Positions 1 through 8,284 of a stretch of 64,000 bases of DNA are shown in pieces. The stretch is from contig NZ_JARFTP010000023.1 in the NCBI RefSeq assembly GCF_029167375.1, positions 1-64,000 of the forward strand. The letters run 5' to 3'. How positions within the stretch are numbered: position 1 is the first letter of the stretch; each line of letters starts with the position of its first letter. Made by a program: the position numbers and the translations under genes. This DNA is from Tsukamurella sp. 8F (GTDB lineage Bacteria; Actinomycetota; Actinomycetes; Mycobacteriales; Mycobacteriaceae). The notes under the pieces were generated by a model. The model saw only the letters and a list, made by a program, of their open reading frames with translations, did not search any database and had not been told where the DNA came from.

Positions 1-10
1 GGAGCACACC

Positions 11-301
11 ATGAACAACACCGACCAGCTCAACATCATCACCGCCATCGACACTGCAGAGAATCTCTACTCCGACCTGGTCGCCGGCGACGCCACCGAC
101 CCCGCCATCCACCGCGGATTCCGGGACCTGTTCCAGGCCCTCGGTGCCGCCGCACGTGACACTCATCTACACATGGGCTACCTCGACCCGATCCACCCCG
201 AGAAGCACCAGATCCCGATCTGGGAGGCCGGCCGCCGGGCCACCTGGACGGCACTTCAAGCCGACCAGCGGATCAACCCGCTTACCGAACTGCCCTTCTA
301 A
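11..301 (+). CDS. small hypothetical plasmid protein
   Basis: A 96-residue acidic soluble protein with no signal peptide or membrane segment. The start ATG follows a GGAG ribosome-binding site at positions 1-4 with seven bases between. I do not recognise the family. The sequence is mainly helical in appearance, with a DLFQALGAAARDTHLH stretch and a WEAGRRATW segment. It ends just before a strong hairpin at 310-331, so it is probably the last gene of an operon that begins to the left of the window. Its place upstream of the candidate oriT and relaxase suggests a transfer-region accessory role, which is inference only. Confidence 0.6.
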   Translation: MNNTDQLNIITAIDTAENLYSDLVAGDATDPAIHRGFRDLFQALGAAARDTHLHMGYLDPIHPEKHQIPIWEAGRRATWTALQADQRINPLTELPF

Positions 302-309
302 CCCGGTAG

Positions 310-331
310 GGGCCGTCCACACGGGCGGCCC
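310..331 (+). terminator. terminator-like hairpin after the first gene
   Basis: Bases 310-318 (GGGCCGTCC) pair with 323-331 (GGGCGGCCC) around an ACAC loop, a nine-base-pair stem with one G-T pair, starting nine bases after the stop codon. There is no long T tract, as is common in GC-rich actinobacteria. A second perfect hairpin, GTCCGG-TTGC-CCGGAC, follows at 345-360. Confidence 0.5.
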
Positions 332-606
332 TTCCGGTGTGCTTGTCCGGTTGCCCGGACCCGGCGGCGGCTCGTGCACACCGAGGGTTCCCGCCCTCAC
401 GGCCTGGCGGCCGTGTCGCGGGAGCGCGGCAACCGTGGCCGAGTTGTCGCGCACTGTGCCGACTACCCCGCTCTAGCTCTGACTCATCTACAGACACAGT
501 CCAGCTCGACCCCTATCGAATCCCCCCAACAACGAAAGGAGCACTCCGTTCCACTTCAGTGCATCTGCACCTCCTTCCACTACCGTGCTCAATTCTGGAG
601 AAGAGC

Positions 607-761
607 TTTACTTGCGTAAATCTTTTCTCACCAAATCTCTGGCACACTGGCACCTTCGGTGCAATACTGGGCGTGCGCCCCCGTTTGGGTGTGCGTCTCA
701 CGGTGTTCGACCGCCGCTGCGCGGCGTGGCCCGCTCCGCGGAGCCCAACGCTTCGCGTTGG
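607..761. other. hairpin cluster before the relaxase, candidate oriT
   Basis: This non-coding stretch between the first gene and the relaxase is packed with inverted repeats. They are TTTAC-TTGC-GTAAA at 607-620 in a locally AT-rich patch, GCACC-TTC-GGTGC at 650-662, CGCCGC-TGC-GCGGCG at 712-726, the palindrome GCTCCGCGGAGC at 733-744, and CCAACGC-TTC-GCGTTGG at 745-761. MobF relaxases generally act on an oriT near their own gene that carries inverted repeats next to the nick. The position and structure fit that role. No nick site can be assigned from sequence alone, and some hairpins could instead regulate relaxase expression. Confidence 0.45.
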
Positions 762-821
762 TAACGAGCTGGCGGTGAGTGCTTTGGGGTTCCGACGACC
801 GCGTGGATGGAGGTGCAGCAG

Positions 822-3797
822 GTGCTGACGATCGCGCGTCTGTCGAAGTGGGGTGTGAAGTACTACAGCGACACAGCGCGGGCGGTTGAGGCGACGCTGC
901 AGGACCAGCGGTCGAGTGAACGTGTCGCGGCGGGTGTGAGCGTCGGCGCAGCAGAGCCGGTCACGGGGGCATCCGATCACGACGAGAGTGCGGTGGAGCG
1001 GTCGAAGCGGTCGGCCGGAGGTGGACTGGGGGAGTACTACACCGAGCACAACACGCGGGCTCCGGTGTGGATCACCGCCGGCGACCGCCCCACGGTCGAG
1101 GGCATCGTCGGTGTCACCGACGGAGTGACGGCCAGTAACGACGCGGTCGACAAGTGGATGCAGGAGGGGGTCGCACCGTCGGGGGCGACCGGACAGAAGA
1201 TCCCGGAGGCGCTGTCGGGGAAACGCGCCCCGGTGCACGGCTTCGATCTGACGTTCTGCGCGCCGAAGAGCATCTCGATCATGCGCGGTTGCGCCACAGG
1301 TTCCGATGAGGCGGATGTGCTGCGACGCGCGCACGACACGGCGGTGCGGTCGGCGATGGAGTACCTCGCCGAGCACGCCGGATACTCACGGGTGCCGAAC
1401 AAAAAGACCGGCAAGAAAGATCTGGTGAAGCTGCCGGGGCTGACAGCAGCGGCGTATCAGCACGAGACCTCCCGCGCGGGGGATCCGCACCTGCACACGC
1501 ACGTGGTGATGCCGAACCGGCAGGCACGCGCCGACGGCAAACTCGTATCGATCGACTCCAAATCGCTGTACCACGAAGCCCGCGCCGCTGGCACCATCTA
1601 CCAGGCCGTGCTCCGCGACGAGGTCGCCCGCGAGCTCGGGTGGATGTGGCGTGACGTCGACACCCGCACCGGGCAGGCCGAGCTCGCGATGGTCTCGCGG
1701 CAGTCGATCAAGGACTGGTCGAAGCGGGCGACCCGACTGCGAGAGTGGGCGCAGCAACACTACGGCGATCGCACGAGCGCGCCGTCTCCGAAACAGCTCG
1801 AAGTCGCTCAGAGAGCCACCCGACCTGTGAAGGCCGAAGAGCTCACGTGGGCACAGTTGCAGCAGAAGTGGGCCGATGATTCCCGCACCGTCACCGTCGA
1901 CCATGACGGGCACAACCAGGCGGCCGAGAAGTTCGCCGCCCGCGACCGCACCATCCCCGACGCGCGGTCGATCCGCGAATGGGTGGCCGCCGCCGACAAG
2001 ACCGAACTGACCCGCGCCGACCTCGTCGAGATCCTCGCCGCGCACTGGCCCACCCTCGCCCAAGACCTACCTGCCGACGACGTGCGCGGCGGCATCGAGG
2101 CCGCAACCGCGGGGGTGCTGCTACCGATCCAGGCGAGCCGCGAAGCACACCAACGGGAAGGATCGATCACCTACACGAGCGAGGAGATCGTTCTCGAAGA
2201 ATTGGAAGCGCTCGAAGCGGCCGTGGAGTCCGACGAGGACACCCGATTCTTCGTCGACCGCGACGCAGACATCGCACCGTTCAAGCTGTCCGAGGACCAG
2301 TCCGAGGCGATCAGCGAGATCGCCGCGTCACCGCACCGGGTGCAGGTCGTGCAAGCCCCCGCCGGCGCCGGCAAGACGCGATCGCTGAAAGCGCTGCGCC
2401 ACATCGTCGAGGACAACCGGTACCGCAACCACCGCGCGAACATGTGGGTCCTCGCCCCTACCGGCAAAGCCGCCGACGGTGCCGCGCAGGACGGTGCCGC
2501 CGCACACGAAAGGTGCGCGACCATCGCCAAGATCCTCGGCGACATCGACCGCGACGACCACGCCGCCTCGCTGCCGTTCGGCAAGCGTGACGTCATCGTC
2601 GTCGACGAAGCCGGCATGGTCGGCAACGACAAGATCGCGCGGCTCATCGCCCACACGAAGGAGACCGGCGCCAAACTCGTCCTAGTCGGCGACAGTCACC
2701 AGCTGCAGCCGGTCGCCGCCCGCGCCGGACTATTCGACGACCTGCACCGCAACCTGCCATGGAGCCACGACTATCGACAGGTATTCCGAGTTCGCAGCGA
2801 AGAAGAACGCAAAGCCGGGCTGTGGCTGCGCCACGGCACCGGCCTCGAGAAGCGCGCAGCCATCTCCTGGTACGGCTCCAACGACCGCTTGCACGCCGGC
2901 GACGAAGTCGTCATGGCCGACAAGGCATGGAACGCGTTCGTCGACGACCGAGACGCCGGCCGCGACACCATGCTGGTCGCCGGCACCCGCGAGATGGTGT
3001 GGTCGCTCAACCGCCGCACCCAGCAGTACCTCCACGGACACGACGACGTCGACCGCGAGATTCAATACGGGCGCCAGGTGTCCGCGCACAGCGTGCCGAT
3101 CGCCAACGAACACCGCGCGATGATCGGCGACACCATCATCACCCGCAGCAACGACCCCACCCTCGCCATCGCACCCCACAAGGAAGGCGACGACGTCGAC
3201 CAAGTCCGCAACGGCCACCGCTGGACCGTGCACAACATCCTCGCCGACGGCACCATCCACGCCGTCCGCACCCACGACGACGCCCGCGCCGTCCTCACAC
3301 CGGACTACGTCCGCGAGAACGTCGACCTCGGCTACGCGGCCACCGTCCACACCGCCCAAGGCGCCACCGTCGACCGCACCCACGCACTGATCAACACCGG
3401 ACGCGCCACCGCCGAAATGCTGTACGTCGCCATCACCCGCGGCCGCGACCGCAACGACATCTACATGCAGCACAGCGACGACATCTCCGACCACGGACAC
3501 GAACCCCACCGCGACCCCGATGACATCATCGAATACGAGCGCCCAGTCGCCGCATCGATGATGCACCAGGTCGTCGCCCGCAGCAGTCGCCAGCGCACCA
3601 CCATGCAAGCCATCGACGACGCCCACCACGACAACAACGCCGCCCCATGGACCGGCCGCGCCCGCGACATCGCCGACGCACTAAGGCAGCGAGCCCACGA
3701 CGCCTACGACCACGACAACAACCGCCGCCGCGGCCGCACCGACGATGCCGCACGAGACGCCGGCCGCACCGACGACGGACCGACGCTGGACCTCTAG
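822..3797 (+). CDS. traA: MobF-family conjugative relaxase-helicase (TraA/TrwC type)
   Basis: Nicks oriT, stays covalently bound to the transferred strand and unwinds it. The N-terminal TrwC-type domain starts LTIARLSKWGVKYYSD, with candidate nucleophile tyrosines. The metal-binding three-histidine motif is in HETSRAGDPHLHTH near residue 214. A superfamily-1 helicase follows, with Walker A APAGAGKT near residue 515, Walker B VIVVDEAGM, LVGDSHQLQPV (motif III), VHTAQGATVDRT (motif V) and YVAITRGRDR (motif VI). The C-terminus is rich in Arg and Asp. About 990 residues is usual for two-domain MobF relaxases. I prefer GTG 822 over ATG 807 because GGAGG at 809-813 is eight bases upstream and gives the usual MLTI start. 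The gene appears intact, and it has no downstream partner close enough to be an operon. Confidence 0.93.
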   Translation: MLTIARLSKWGVKYYSDTARAVEATLQDQRSSERVAAGVSVGAAEPVTGASDHDESAVERSKRSAGGGLGEYYTEHNTRAPVWITAGDRPTVEGIVGVTDGVTASNDAVDKWMQEGVAPSGATGQKIPEALSGKRAPVHGFDLTFCAPKSISIMRGCATGSDEADVLRRAHDTAVRSAMEYLAEHAGYSRVPNKKTGKKDLVKLPGLTAAAYQHETSRAGDPHLHTHVVMPNRQARADGKLVSIDSKSLYHEARAAGTIYQAVLRDEVARELGWMWRDVDTRTGQAELAMVSRQSIKDWSKRATRLREWAQQHYGDRTSAPSPKQLEVAQRATRPVKAEELTWAQLQQKWADDSRTVTVDHDGHNQAAEKFAARDRTIPDARSIREWVAAADKTELTRADLVEILAAHWPTLAQDLPADDVRGGIEAATAGVLLPIQASREAHQREGSITYTSEEIVLEELEALEAAVESDEDTRFFVDRDADIAPFKLSEDQSEAISEIAASPHRVQVVQAPAGAGKTRSLKALRHIVEDNRYRNHRANMWVLAPTGKAADGAAQDGAAAHERCATIAKILGDIDRDDHAASLPFGKRDVIVVDEAGMVGNDKIARLIAHTKETGAKLVLVGDSHQLQPVAARAGLFDDLHRNLPWSHDYRQVFRVRSEEERKAGLWLRHGTGLEKRAAISWYGSNDRLHAGDEVVMADKAWNAFVDDRDAGRDTMLVAGTREMVWSLNRRTQQYLHGHDDVDREIQYGRQVSAHSVPIANEHRAMIGDTIITRSNDPTLAIAPHKEGDDVDQVRNGHRWTVHNILADGTIHAVRTHDDARAVLTPDYVRENVDLGYAATVHTAQGATVDRTHALINTGRATAEMLYVAITRGRDRNDIYMQHSDDISDHGHEPHRDPDDIIEYERPVAASMMHQVVARSSRQRTTMQAIDDAHHDNNAAPWTGRARDIADALRQRAHDAYDHDNNRRRGRTDDAARDAGRTDDGPTLDL

Positions 3798-4473
3798 CTG
3801 TTGCGGGGCGGAACGTATTGACGGCGCTCAACCGTCAGAAGTTGGACGGCGTGGGCTCGTCGACGCCCTCGGAGTCTCGTTCATGGCACTGTGTCCCAGT
3901 TTTAGATCACGCTAGGTGGCTACTGGCCGGGCCGTGTTGTGTACCAGTGTGTGAAGCGTCGCAAGTTCCGGAAGCGGACGGCCGTTGAGCTGTCGATTCA
4001 TCTGTAGTGGAATGGTGGGTGTTTTGTACTGCGTCATACGGTTGCTGGATGTGGATCTCGCTCCATACAAGCCGTTCTTATCTGTGGTGTCGCACACGGG
4101 AGTCACATCGCTGACTGGACTTGCCGGGGGTGAGGCGAACGTTCTTTCGAATAGCAGCGACATCTGCGTTGACCCCGGGGGCGTTCACGGAGTTCGTCCT
4201 CCGCGCGTTCTACAACGCGGCGTCGCGGCGACATTCCGCAGACCTGCCGAGATACTCCCACCGATTCGCGACGACGATCAGTTCTAATGAGCAGCGGCTG
4301 GTCCACATCGGTGTTCCTGATGTCGATCTTTGAGGATGGGGCATCTCTCGAACGATGCTCAGTTCGAGCGGTCGAGCATCTTGCCTAGGGGCCGACCCCT
4401 GCCAGGCCGACCGCCGCGACGGGGTACTGAGATTCCTCGGTATCCCGTATCGCCGGCGACCCGAGCCGCGGGT
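3798..4473. other. 676-bp region without a confident gene
   Basis: No reading frame here has a convincing start, ribosome-binding site and recognisable protein. A weak hairpin, TGACGG-CGCTCAA-CCGTCA at 3819-3837, lies 22 bases after the relaxase stop and may end its transcript. A plus-strand frame that closes with KRRKFRKRTAVELSIHL at about 3950-4008 has no start of its own and may be the decayed tail of a lost gene. The composition is less GC-rich than the neighbouring genes, consistent with degraded sequence. Confidence 0.4.
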
Positions 4474-5088
4474 TCAGTCTCGTTCGGCGAGAGGGCGCAG
4501 GTCGATCCGTCGGCGGCTTTTAGCGGAGATCATCCCGGGTGCGAGGGTGGTCCAGAAGGTGTGGATGCGCGCAACGAGGTCGGCGCGATTGGTCAGCGCT
4601 TCGCTGACCACTTGAGTGCCTGCGACTGCCGAGACGATGATGTGGGTGGCGGCCTCGGGTGGGATCGTCAGTTCGCCGCGGCTGTCGGCTGCGTCGAGGT
4701 GGGGACGGATGTCGTCGATCCATGCTTGGTACTGGTCGGGTTCGTCCGGATGTCGTTCGAAGGTGTTGCGTTCGAGGGTGAGTCGGACGCTGGCGCGTGC
4801 GAGGACGTCGGTCTCGAGGGCTCGGGCGAAGCGGTAGACGAGGTCGACGACGTGTTGTAGCGAGGCAGAGCCCGGCCTGGCATCGGGGGATCGCCACTCG
4901 GCCTGCTCGGCGACGATGGCACGAGCAAGCGCCTCTTTCGACTCGAAGTGAAAGTAGGCAGCGCCCTTGGTGACATTCCCCTCGGACAGGATCTCAGCGA
5001 TGGTGGCTGCCGCGTATCCGCGGCGCTCGAATACGGACGCAGCGGCGTGGAGCACGGTGGTTCGGGTTGTCGTCGCTCGTTCTTGCAC
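4474..5088 (-). CDS. TetR-family regulator, gamma-butyrolactone receptor type (ScbR/ArpA-like)
   Basis: A 204-residue TetR-family repressor. The N-terminal helix-turn-helix spans about residues 5-55 and includes TTVLHAAASVFERRGYAAAT and GNVTKGAAYFHFESKEALA. The KGAAYFHF form is typical of the ArpA/ScbR group, whose members bind gamma-butyrolactones or butenolides and then release ARE operators. The C-terminal ligand domain has the usual length. The gene is divergent from an AfsA homologue across 135 bases that contain a strong palindrome, the arrangement of classical autoregulator loci in Streptomyces. It probably represses both itself and afsA. Ligand identity cannot be read from sequence. 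Confidence 0.85.
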   Translation of the reverse strand: MQERATTTRTTVLHAAASVFERRGYAAATIAEILSEGNVTKGAAYFHFESKEALARAIVAEQAEWRSPDARPGSASLQHVVDLVYRFARALETDVLARASVRLTLERNTFERHPDEPDQYQAWIDDIRPHLDAADSRGELTIPPEAATHIIVSAVAGTQVVSEALTNRADLVARIHTFWTTLAPGMISAKSRRRIDLRPLAERD

Positions 5089-5168
5089 GTTGGTGATTGT
5101 TTCACTGTCCCGGGGCCTCGGCGGCTCCTGCCCTTGCGTACTAGTAGGTCGCTGGTCACACTAGCACG

Positions 5169-5188
5169 CGAACCGCATGGACGGTTCG
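5169..5188. promoter_or_regulatory. ARE-like operator between the TetR regulator and afsA
   Basis: CGAACCG at 5169-5175 and CGGTTCG at 5182-5188 form a perfect inverted repeat around CATGGA. The ACCG-N6-CGGT core resembles autoregulatory elements bound by ArpA/ScbR repressors. It lies 36 bases before the afsA start and about 80 bases before the divergent regulator start, so one bound dimer could control both promoters. A near copy lies at 7004-7023. Confidence 0.65.
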
Positions 5189-5223
5189 TTCCTGGTGAGC
5201 TCGTCGACACAGAGGAGGGTGTT

Positions 5224-6102
5224 GTGACCGATGTGATGGAGGAGCCGGTCTCTGACGGGCTCTGTGATCTCGTGCATAAGACCGTCGAGACCGCGGCATT
5301 GATCCAGAGCTGTCAGGTCGGTGATCGTGGGCGATGTACCGCCGGAGTCGACTGGTCGCCGTATCGGACCGCCACGTACTCCCGTGCCGGGGCCGTAGAT
5401 CTGGTCGTTCTGGCGGAGACCGTGCGGCAGCTGTCGATGGCGGTGGCTCACGTCGGGTTCGCGGTGCCGCGAGCGTCGGCGTTCGCGATGTCGCGTTTGA
5501 CTGCCGAGGTCGGAACGGGAATGGATGCGCTCACGCCATCGGAGCGGGTCGAGGTCACAGCGGAGGCGACGTGCCGGGACGTTGTGATGCGCGCCGGCGC
5601 ATTGGACCGGATGTCGGTCGACGTCGACCTGGTGGCATCCGATCGACGGATCGGTCGCGGTTCCAGCTACTTTCGCGTTCTTCCTGCCCAGGTCTACAGA
5701 CGCCTCCGAGGGTCGCGCCGACCTCGGGGGCGGGTCAGCAGTCGCTCACGGTTCCCACCTACGCAGGTAGGGTGCGGCTCCGCTCGGGACGTTCTCTTGG
5801 GGCCGGCGGCCTCCGACGACGGTGTGCATCTCGTCGTCGATACCACGCATCGCGGCTACTTCGATCACCCGAACGACCATGTTCCCGGAATGGTGGTGGT
5901 GGAAGCCAGTAGGCAGATGTACCAGCTCCGCCGGCGGCGTGTGCCGACGAAGATGGACGCCCGCTTCCACGTCTACCTCGAACTCGCCGCGGACCCGCTG
6001 ATCGAGATCGACGATGGGATCGACGGGTCGCCGGTGATCCGTACGTACCAGGCGGATACATCCGCTGCGGAAGTGTCCTTTGGCAAGACTGTCCCGCAAT
6101 GA
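5224..6102 (+). CDS. AfsA-family gamma-butyrolactone/butenolide autoregulator synthase
   Basis: A 292-residue AfsA/ScbA homologue, the enzyme that condenses a beta-ketoacyl chain with dihydroxyacetone phosphate to start A-factor-type signal synthesis. Two AfsA hot-dog repeats are visible. The first includes VRQLSMAVAHVGFAVP near residue 65, and the second HPNDHVPGMV at residues 215-224 followed by EASRQM. E227 and R230 match the position of the catalytic Glu-Arg pair described for ScbA. The GTG start at 5224 has GAGGAGGG 5-12 bases upstream. The gene overlaps the next by four bases and is divergent from its likely repressor. The segment before repeat two contains an Arg-rich stretch, but both halves look intact. 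Confidence 0.88.
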   Translation: MTDVMEEPVSDGLCDLVHKTVETAALIQSCQVGDRGRCTAGVDWSPYRTATYSRAGAVDLVVLAETVRQLSMAVAHVGFAVPRASAFAMSRLTAEVGTGMDALTPSERVEVTAEATCRDVVMRAGALDRMSVDVDLVASDRRIGRGSSYFRVLPAQVYRRLRGSRRPRGRVSSRSRFPPTQVGCGSARDVLLGPAASDDGVHLVVDTTHRGYFDHPNDHVPGMVVVEASRQMYQLRRRRVPTKMDARFHVYLELAADPLIEIDDGIDGSPVIRTYQADTSAAEVSFGKTVPQ

Positions 6103-6950
6103 CTTTCGCGCTGCTCGTGACGGGCGGCGCCGGGTTCATCGGTTCGGCCGTCGCACGGGAGCTGAGTGCGCGCGACGATATCCGGGTGACCTGGGTAGCG
6201 CACCATCGGCGGGTGCCGTCGCAGCCGGGCCGGAGCCGGGTGATCACACGCAATATAGCAGATCCTGCGTCCATTCGCGGGATCACCGTCGGTGCGGATG
6301 CGGTTCTCCATCTCGCCCACGCGATCACGGGTCCTGTCGAACGCCTTGTCGCGGTCAACGATGTGGGGGCCCGGACGATCGCGCACGAGGCCGCCACGAC
6401 GGCAACGCGGCTGGTGGCTGTGAGCACCGCCGCGGTCTACGGCCACGCCCTGTCTCCGGGTGTGGACATCCACCAGCTCCGCGAAGCTCCCGGTTCTGCT
6501 GTCAGTGCGACCCGAACCGCAGGCGACAAGCACATCGTGGACGCCGGCGGAACCGTCGTGCGGCCCCATCTCGTACTCGGTGCCGGCGACCGCTGGGTCA
6601 TCCCCCGCGCGGCTGATCTCGTGGCCCGGTTCGGTTGGGCGATCACCGGCGACGCGGTGCACTCCGTCATCGACGTCGATGACCTCGCCGTCCGCCTGAT
6701 CTCGGCCGCCGTCGATGATCCCGCGCCCCCCGGCGTGTGGCTCGCCGCCGAACGTACGCCGCGGTCCCTGCGCCCTTCCATCGCGACCGAACTGCAGCGC
6801 AGAGGCCTGCGACCCGCCGATCCGACCGAACCGGCACGCATTACGTCGTCGGCGGAGTCTCAGGCGCTTGAGCACGACCGCATGCTCCTGTCGACGAACC
6901 ACTACCTGACGTGCACCTGCGCGAATGCTCCGGCCGCGTTCCGAACCTGA
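6099..6950 (+). CDS. NAD(P)-dependent epimerase/dehydratase-like protein (ScbB-like position)
   Basis: A 283-residue extended short-chain dehydrogenase fold protein. The Rossmann motif VTGGAGFIGSAV is at residues 7-18, and VSTAAVYG in the middle is the serine-region strand of this family. The usual YxxxK catalytic pair is altered: the lysine of GDKHIV has threonine four residues before it instead of tyrosine. The gene overlaps afsA by ATGA, so the two are probably translationally coupled. In Streptomyces clusters ScbB-type proteins sit beside AfsA and act in reduction of the signal precursor, so a role in tailoring the signal is likely by context. With the missing tyrosine it could instead be a binding or atypical reductase protein. 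Confidence 0.75.
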   Translation: MTFALLVTGGAGFIGSAVARELSARDDIRVTWVAHHRRVPSQPGRSRVITRNIADPASIRGITVGADAVLHLAHAITGPVERLVAVNDVGARTIAHEAATTATRLVAVSTAAVYGHALSPGVDIHQLREAPGSAVSATRTAGDKHIVDAGGTVVRPHLVLGAGDRWVIPRAADLVARFGWAITGDAVHSVIDVDDLAVRLISAAVDDPAPPGVWLAAERTPRSLRPSIATELQRRGLRPADPTEPARITSSAESQALEHDRMLLSTNHYLTCTCANAPAAFRT

Positions 6951-7003
6951 AACAGACTGCACCAGAGAGGCATTCCATACACATCAGTTGCGCTTCTGGC
7001 AAG

Positions 7004-7023
7004 CAAACCGCATGTGCGGTACG
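7004..7023. promoter_or_regulatory. second ARE-like operator, upstream of the Rieske gene
   Basis: ACCGCATGTGCGGT at 7007-7020 is a perfect 14-base palindrome. Across 23 aligned bases (7003-7025 with 5168-5190) it matches the operator before afsA at 19 positions, with the ACCG-N6-CGGT core spaced identically. It lies about 72 bases before the oxygenase start, suggesting that the same TetR repressor controls the biosynthetic genes. Confidence 0.65.
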
Positions 7024-7094
7024 TTGTCGTCGACGCCGACGTTCGGCGTGACCGAGACGAAGTCAGTACGCCTGTAGCTGATAGGAGGAACCTG

Positions 7095-8258
7095 ATGGTG
7101 GACTGGTCGGCAGCCCGCTTCCACGGACGACACGAGTACGAACAGGAGGAGGACGCGATCTTCCGCAGCCGATGGATGTGCACGGTCAAGGCCTCGGAGC
7201 TGTCCGAGCGCGGTAGCTTCCGCACAGTGGAGGTCGGCGGCGAGTCGATCCTGCTGGTGCGCTCCAAGGACGGCATCGCCGGATATGTGAACCTGTGTCT
7301 GCACCGAGGATATCCTTTGTGCGAGAATGCGAGCGGTCGGTTCCGTGGCGCCATCACGTGCGGATACCACGGTTGGGCATACGGATTCGACGGCAAGCTC
7401 AAGGGCATCCCACTGCGGCAGGATTTCGAGGACGTGCCGCAGGGGAGCCTGCACCGCGTGCAGACCGACGAATGGCTCGGTTACGTGTGGGTCAACCTCG
7501 ATCCGCACGCGCGATCGCTCCACGCCCAGATCGATCCGCTGCTGGAGGCTCGGTTCGGCGATCTCGACCTGCCTGCCCTGTACCGCCCGGATCAGTTGGA
7601 GGTCGCCGCATCACGTGAGTATGTGGTGGAGGCGAACTGGAAACTGATCGTCGAGAACTTCTGCGAGTGCTACCACTGCCCGACAATGCACCCCGAGATC
7701 TGTAAAGCGCTGCCGGAGTGGCGATCCGGCTACGGAACCGTCAGCGGTCACGAGGGCAGGCCGAACACCGACGGATCCCAGCTCTCCCCCAAAGCCACCG
7801 GCTTCTCCCTCTCCGGTACGGCCGTCGCCGCCCCCCTGCCCACCGTGCCGGACCGGTACCTACGCACCTTTCATGGCCTGTTGCTGTGGCCGAACGTGCA
7901 CGTGATGTTCCTGCCGGACCACGTGATGTGCCAACGTTTCTTCCCACTGTCGGCGACACGCACCAAGATCGTCTCGGACTGGCTCTTCCACCCGGAGGCG
8001 ATCGCCGCCCCCGGATTCGACCCTTCCGATGCGGTCGGCCTCGTCGATACGACCGCCCGGCAAGACTTCGACGCATGCGAGCGGGTCCAGCGAGGGGTCA
8101 CCTCGCGATTCTTCAGCGAGCGCCACACACCCCATGAACAGCTCATCGCGGGATTCAGGGCATGGATCGACGCTCAGCTGGGTGCCTCGCTGGACGATTC
8201 CGTCGAGCCCGGTACATCCAGCGCCGACGACCTTTCCGACGCGCACGCCGCAGTCTGA
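7095..8258 (+). CDS. Rieske non-heme iron oxygenase, alpha subunit
   Basis: A 387-residue ring-hydroxylating-type oxygenase. The Rieske [2Fe-2S] ligands are C68-L-H70 and C89-G-Y-H92. The mononuclear iron site is in ENFCECYHCPTMH, with H194 and H199 as ligands, and a QDFDAC stretch near the C-terminus supplies the probable carboxylate. ATG 7095 has AGGAGG seven bases upstream. No ferredoxin, reductase or beta subunit is encoded nearby, so electrons must come from host proteins, as in GbcA/choline-monooxygenase-like Rieske enzymes that it resembles in overall form. It sits 26 bases before the polyketide synthase, so it probably oxidises the polyketide or its precursor. The substrate is unknown. 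Confidence 0.85.
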   Translation: MVDWSAARFHGRHEYEQEEDAIFRSRWMCTVKASELSERGSFRTVEVGGESILLVRSKDGIAGYVNLCLHRGYPLCENASGRFRGAITCGYHGWAYGFDGKLKGIPLRQDFEDVPQGSLHRVQTDEWLGYVWVNLDPHARSLHAQIDPLLEARFGDLDLPALYRPDQLEVAASREYVVEANWKLIVENFCECYHCPTMHPEICKALPEWRSGYGTVSGHEGRPNTDGSQLSPKATGFSLSGTAVAAPLPTVPDRYLRTFHGLLLWPNVHVMFLPDHVMCQRFFPLSATRTKIVSDWLFHPEAIAAPGFDPSDAVGLVDTTARQDFDACERVQRGVTSRFFSERHTPHEQLIAGFRAWIDAQLGASLDDSVEPGTSSADDLSDAHAAV

Positions 8259-8284
8259 TCCACCCGACGCTGAGGGAGGCCCGC

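Noticed and set aside
2730-3629. A long minus-strand open frame of 299 codons inside the relaxase gene
   Set aside because: Its Val/Asp/Gly-dominated composition is the typical antisense shadow of a GC-rich gene, and it lacks any motif.
3985-4287. A 100-codon plus-strand frame after the relaxase
   Set aside because: Its composition is unlike the neighbouring genes, there is no ribosome-binding site or family resemblance, and the region looks degraded.
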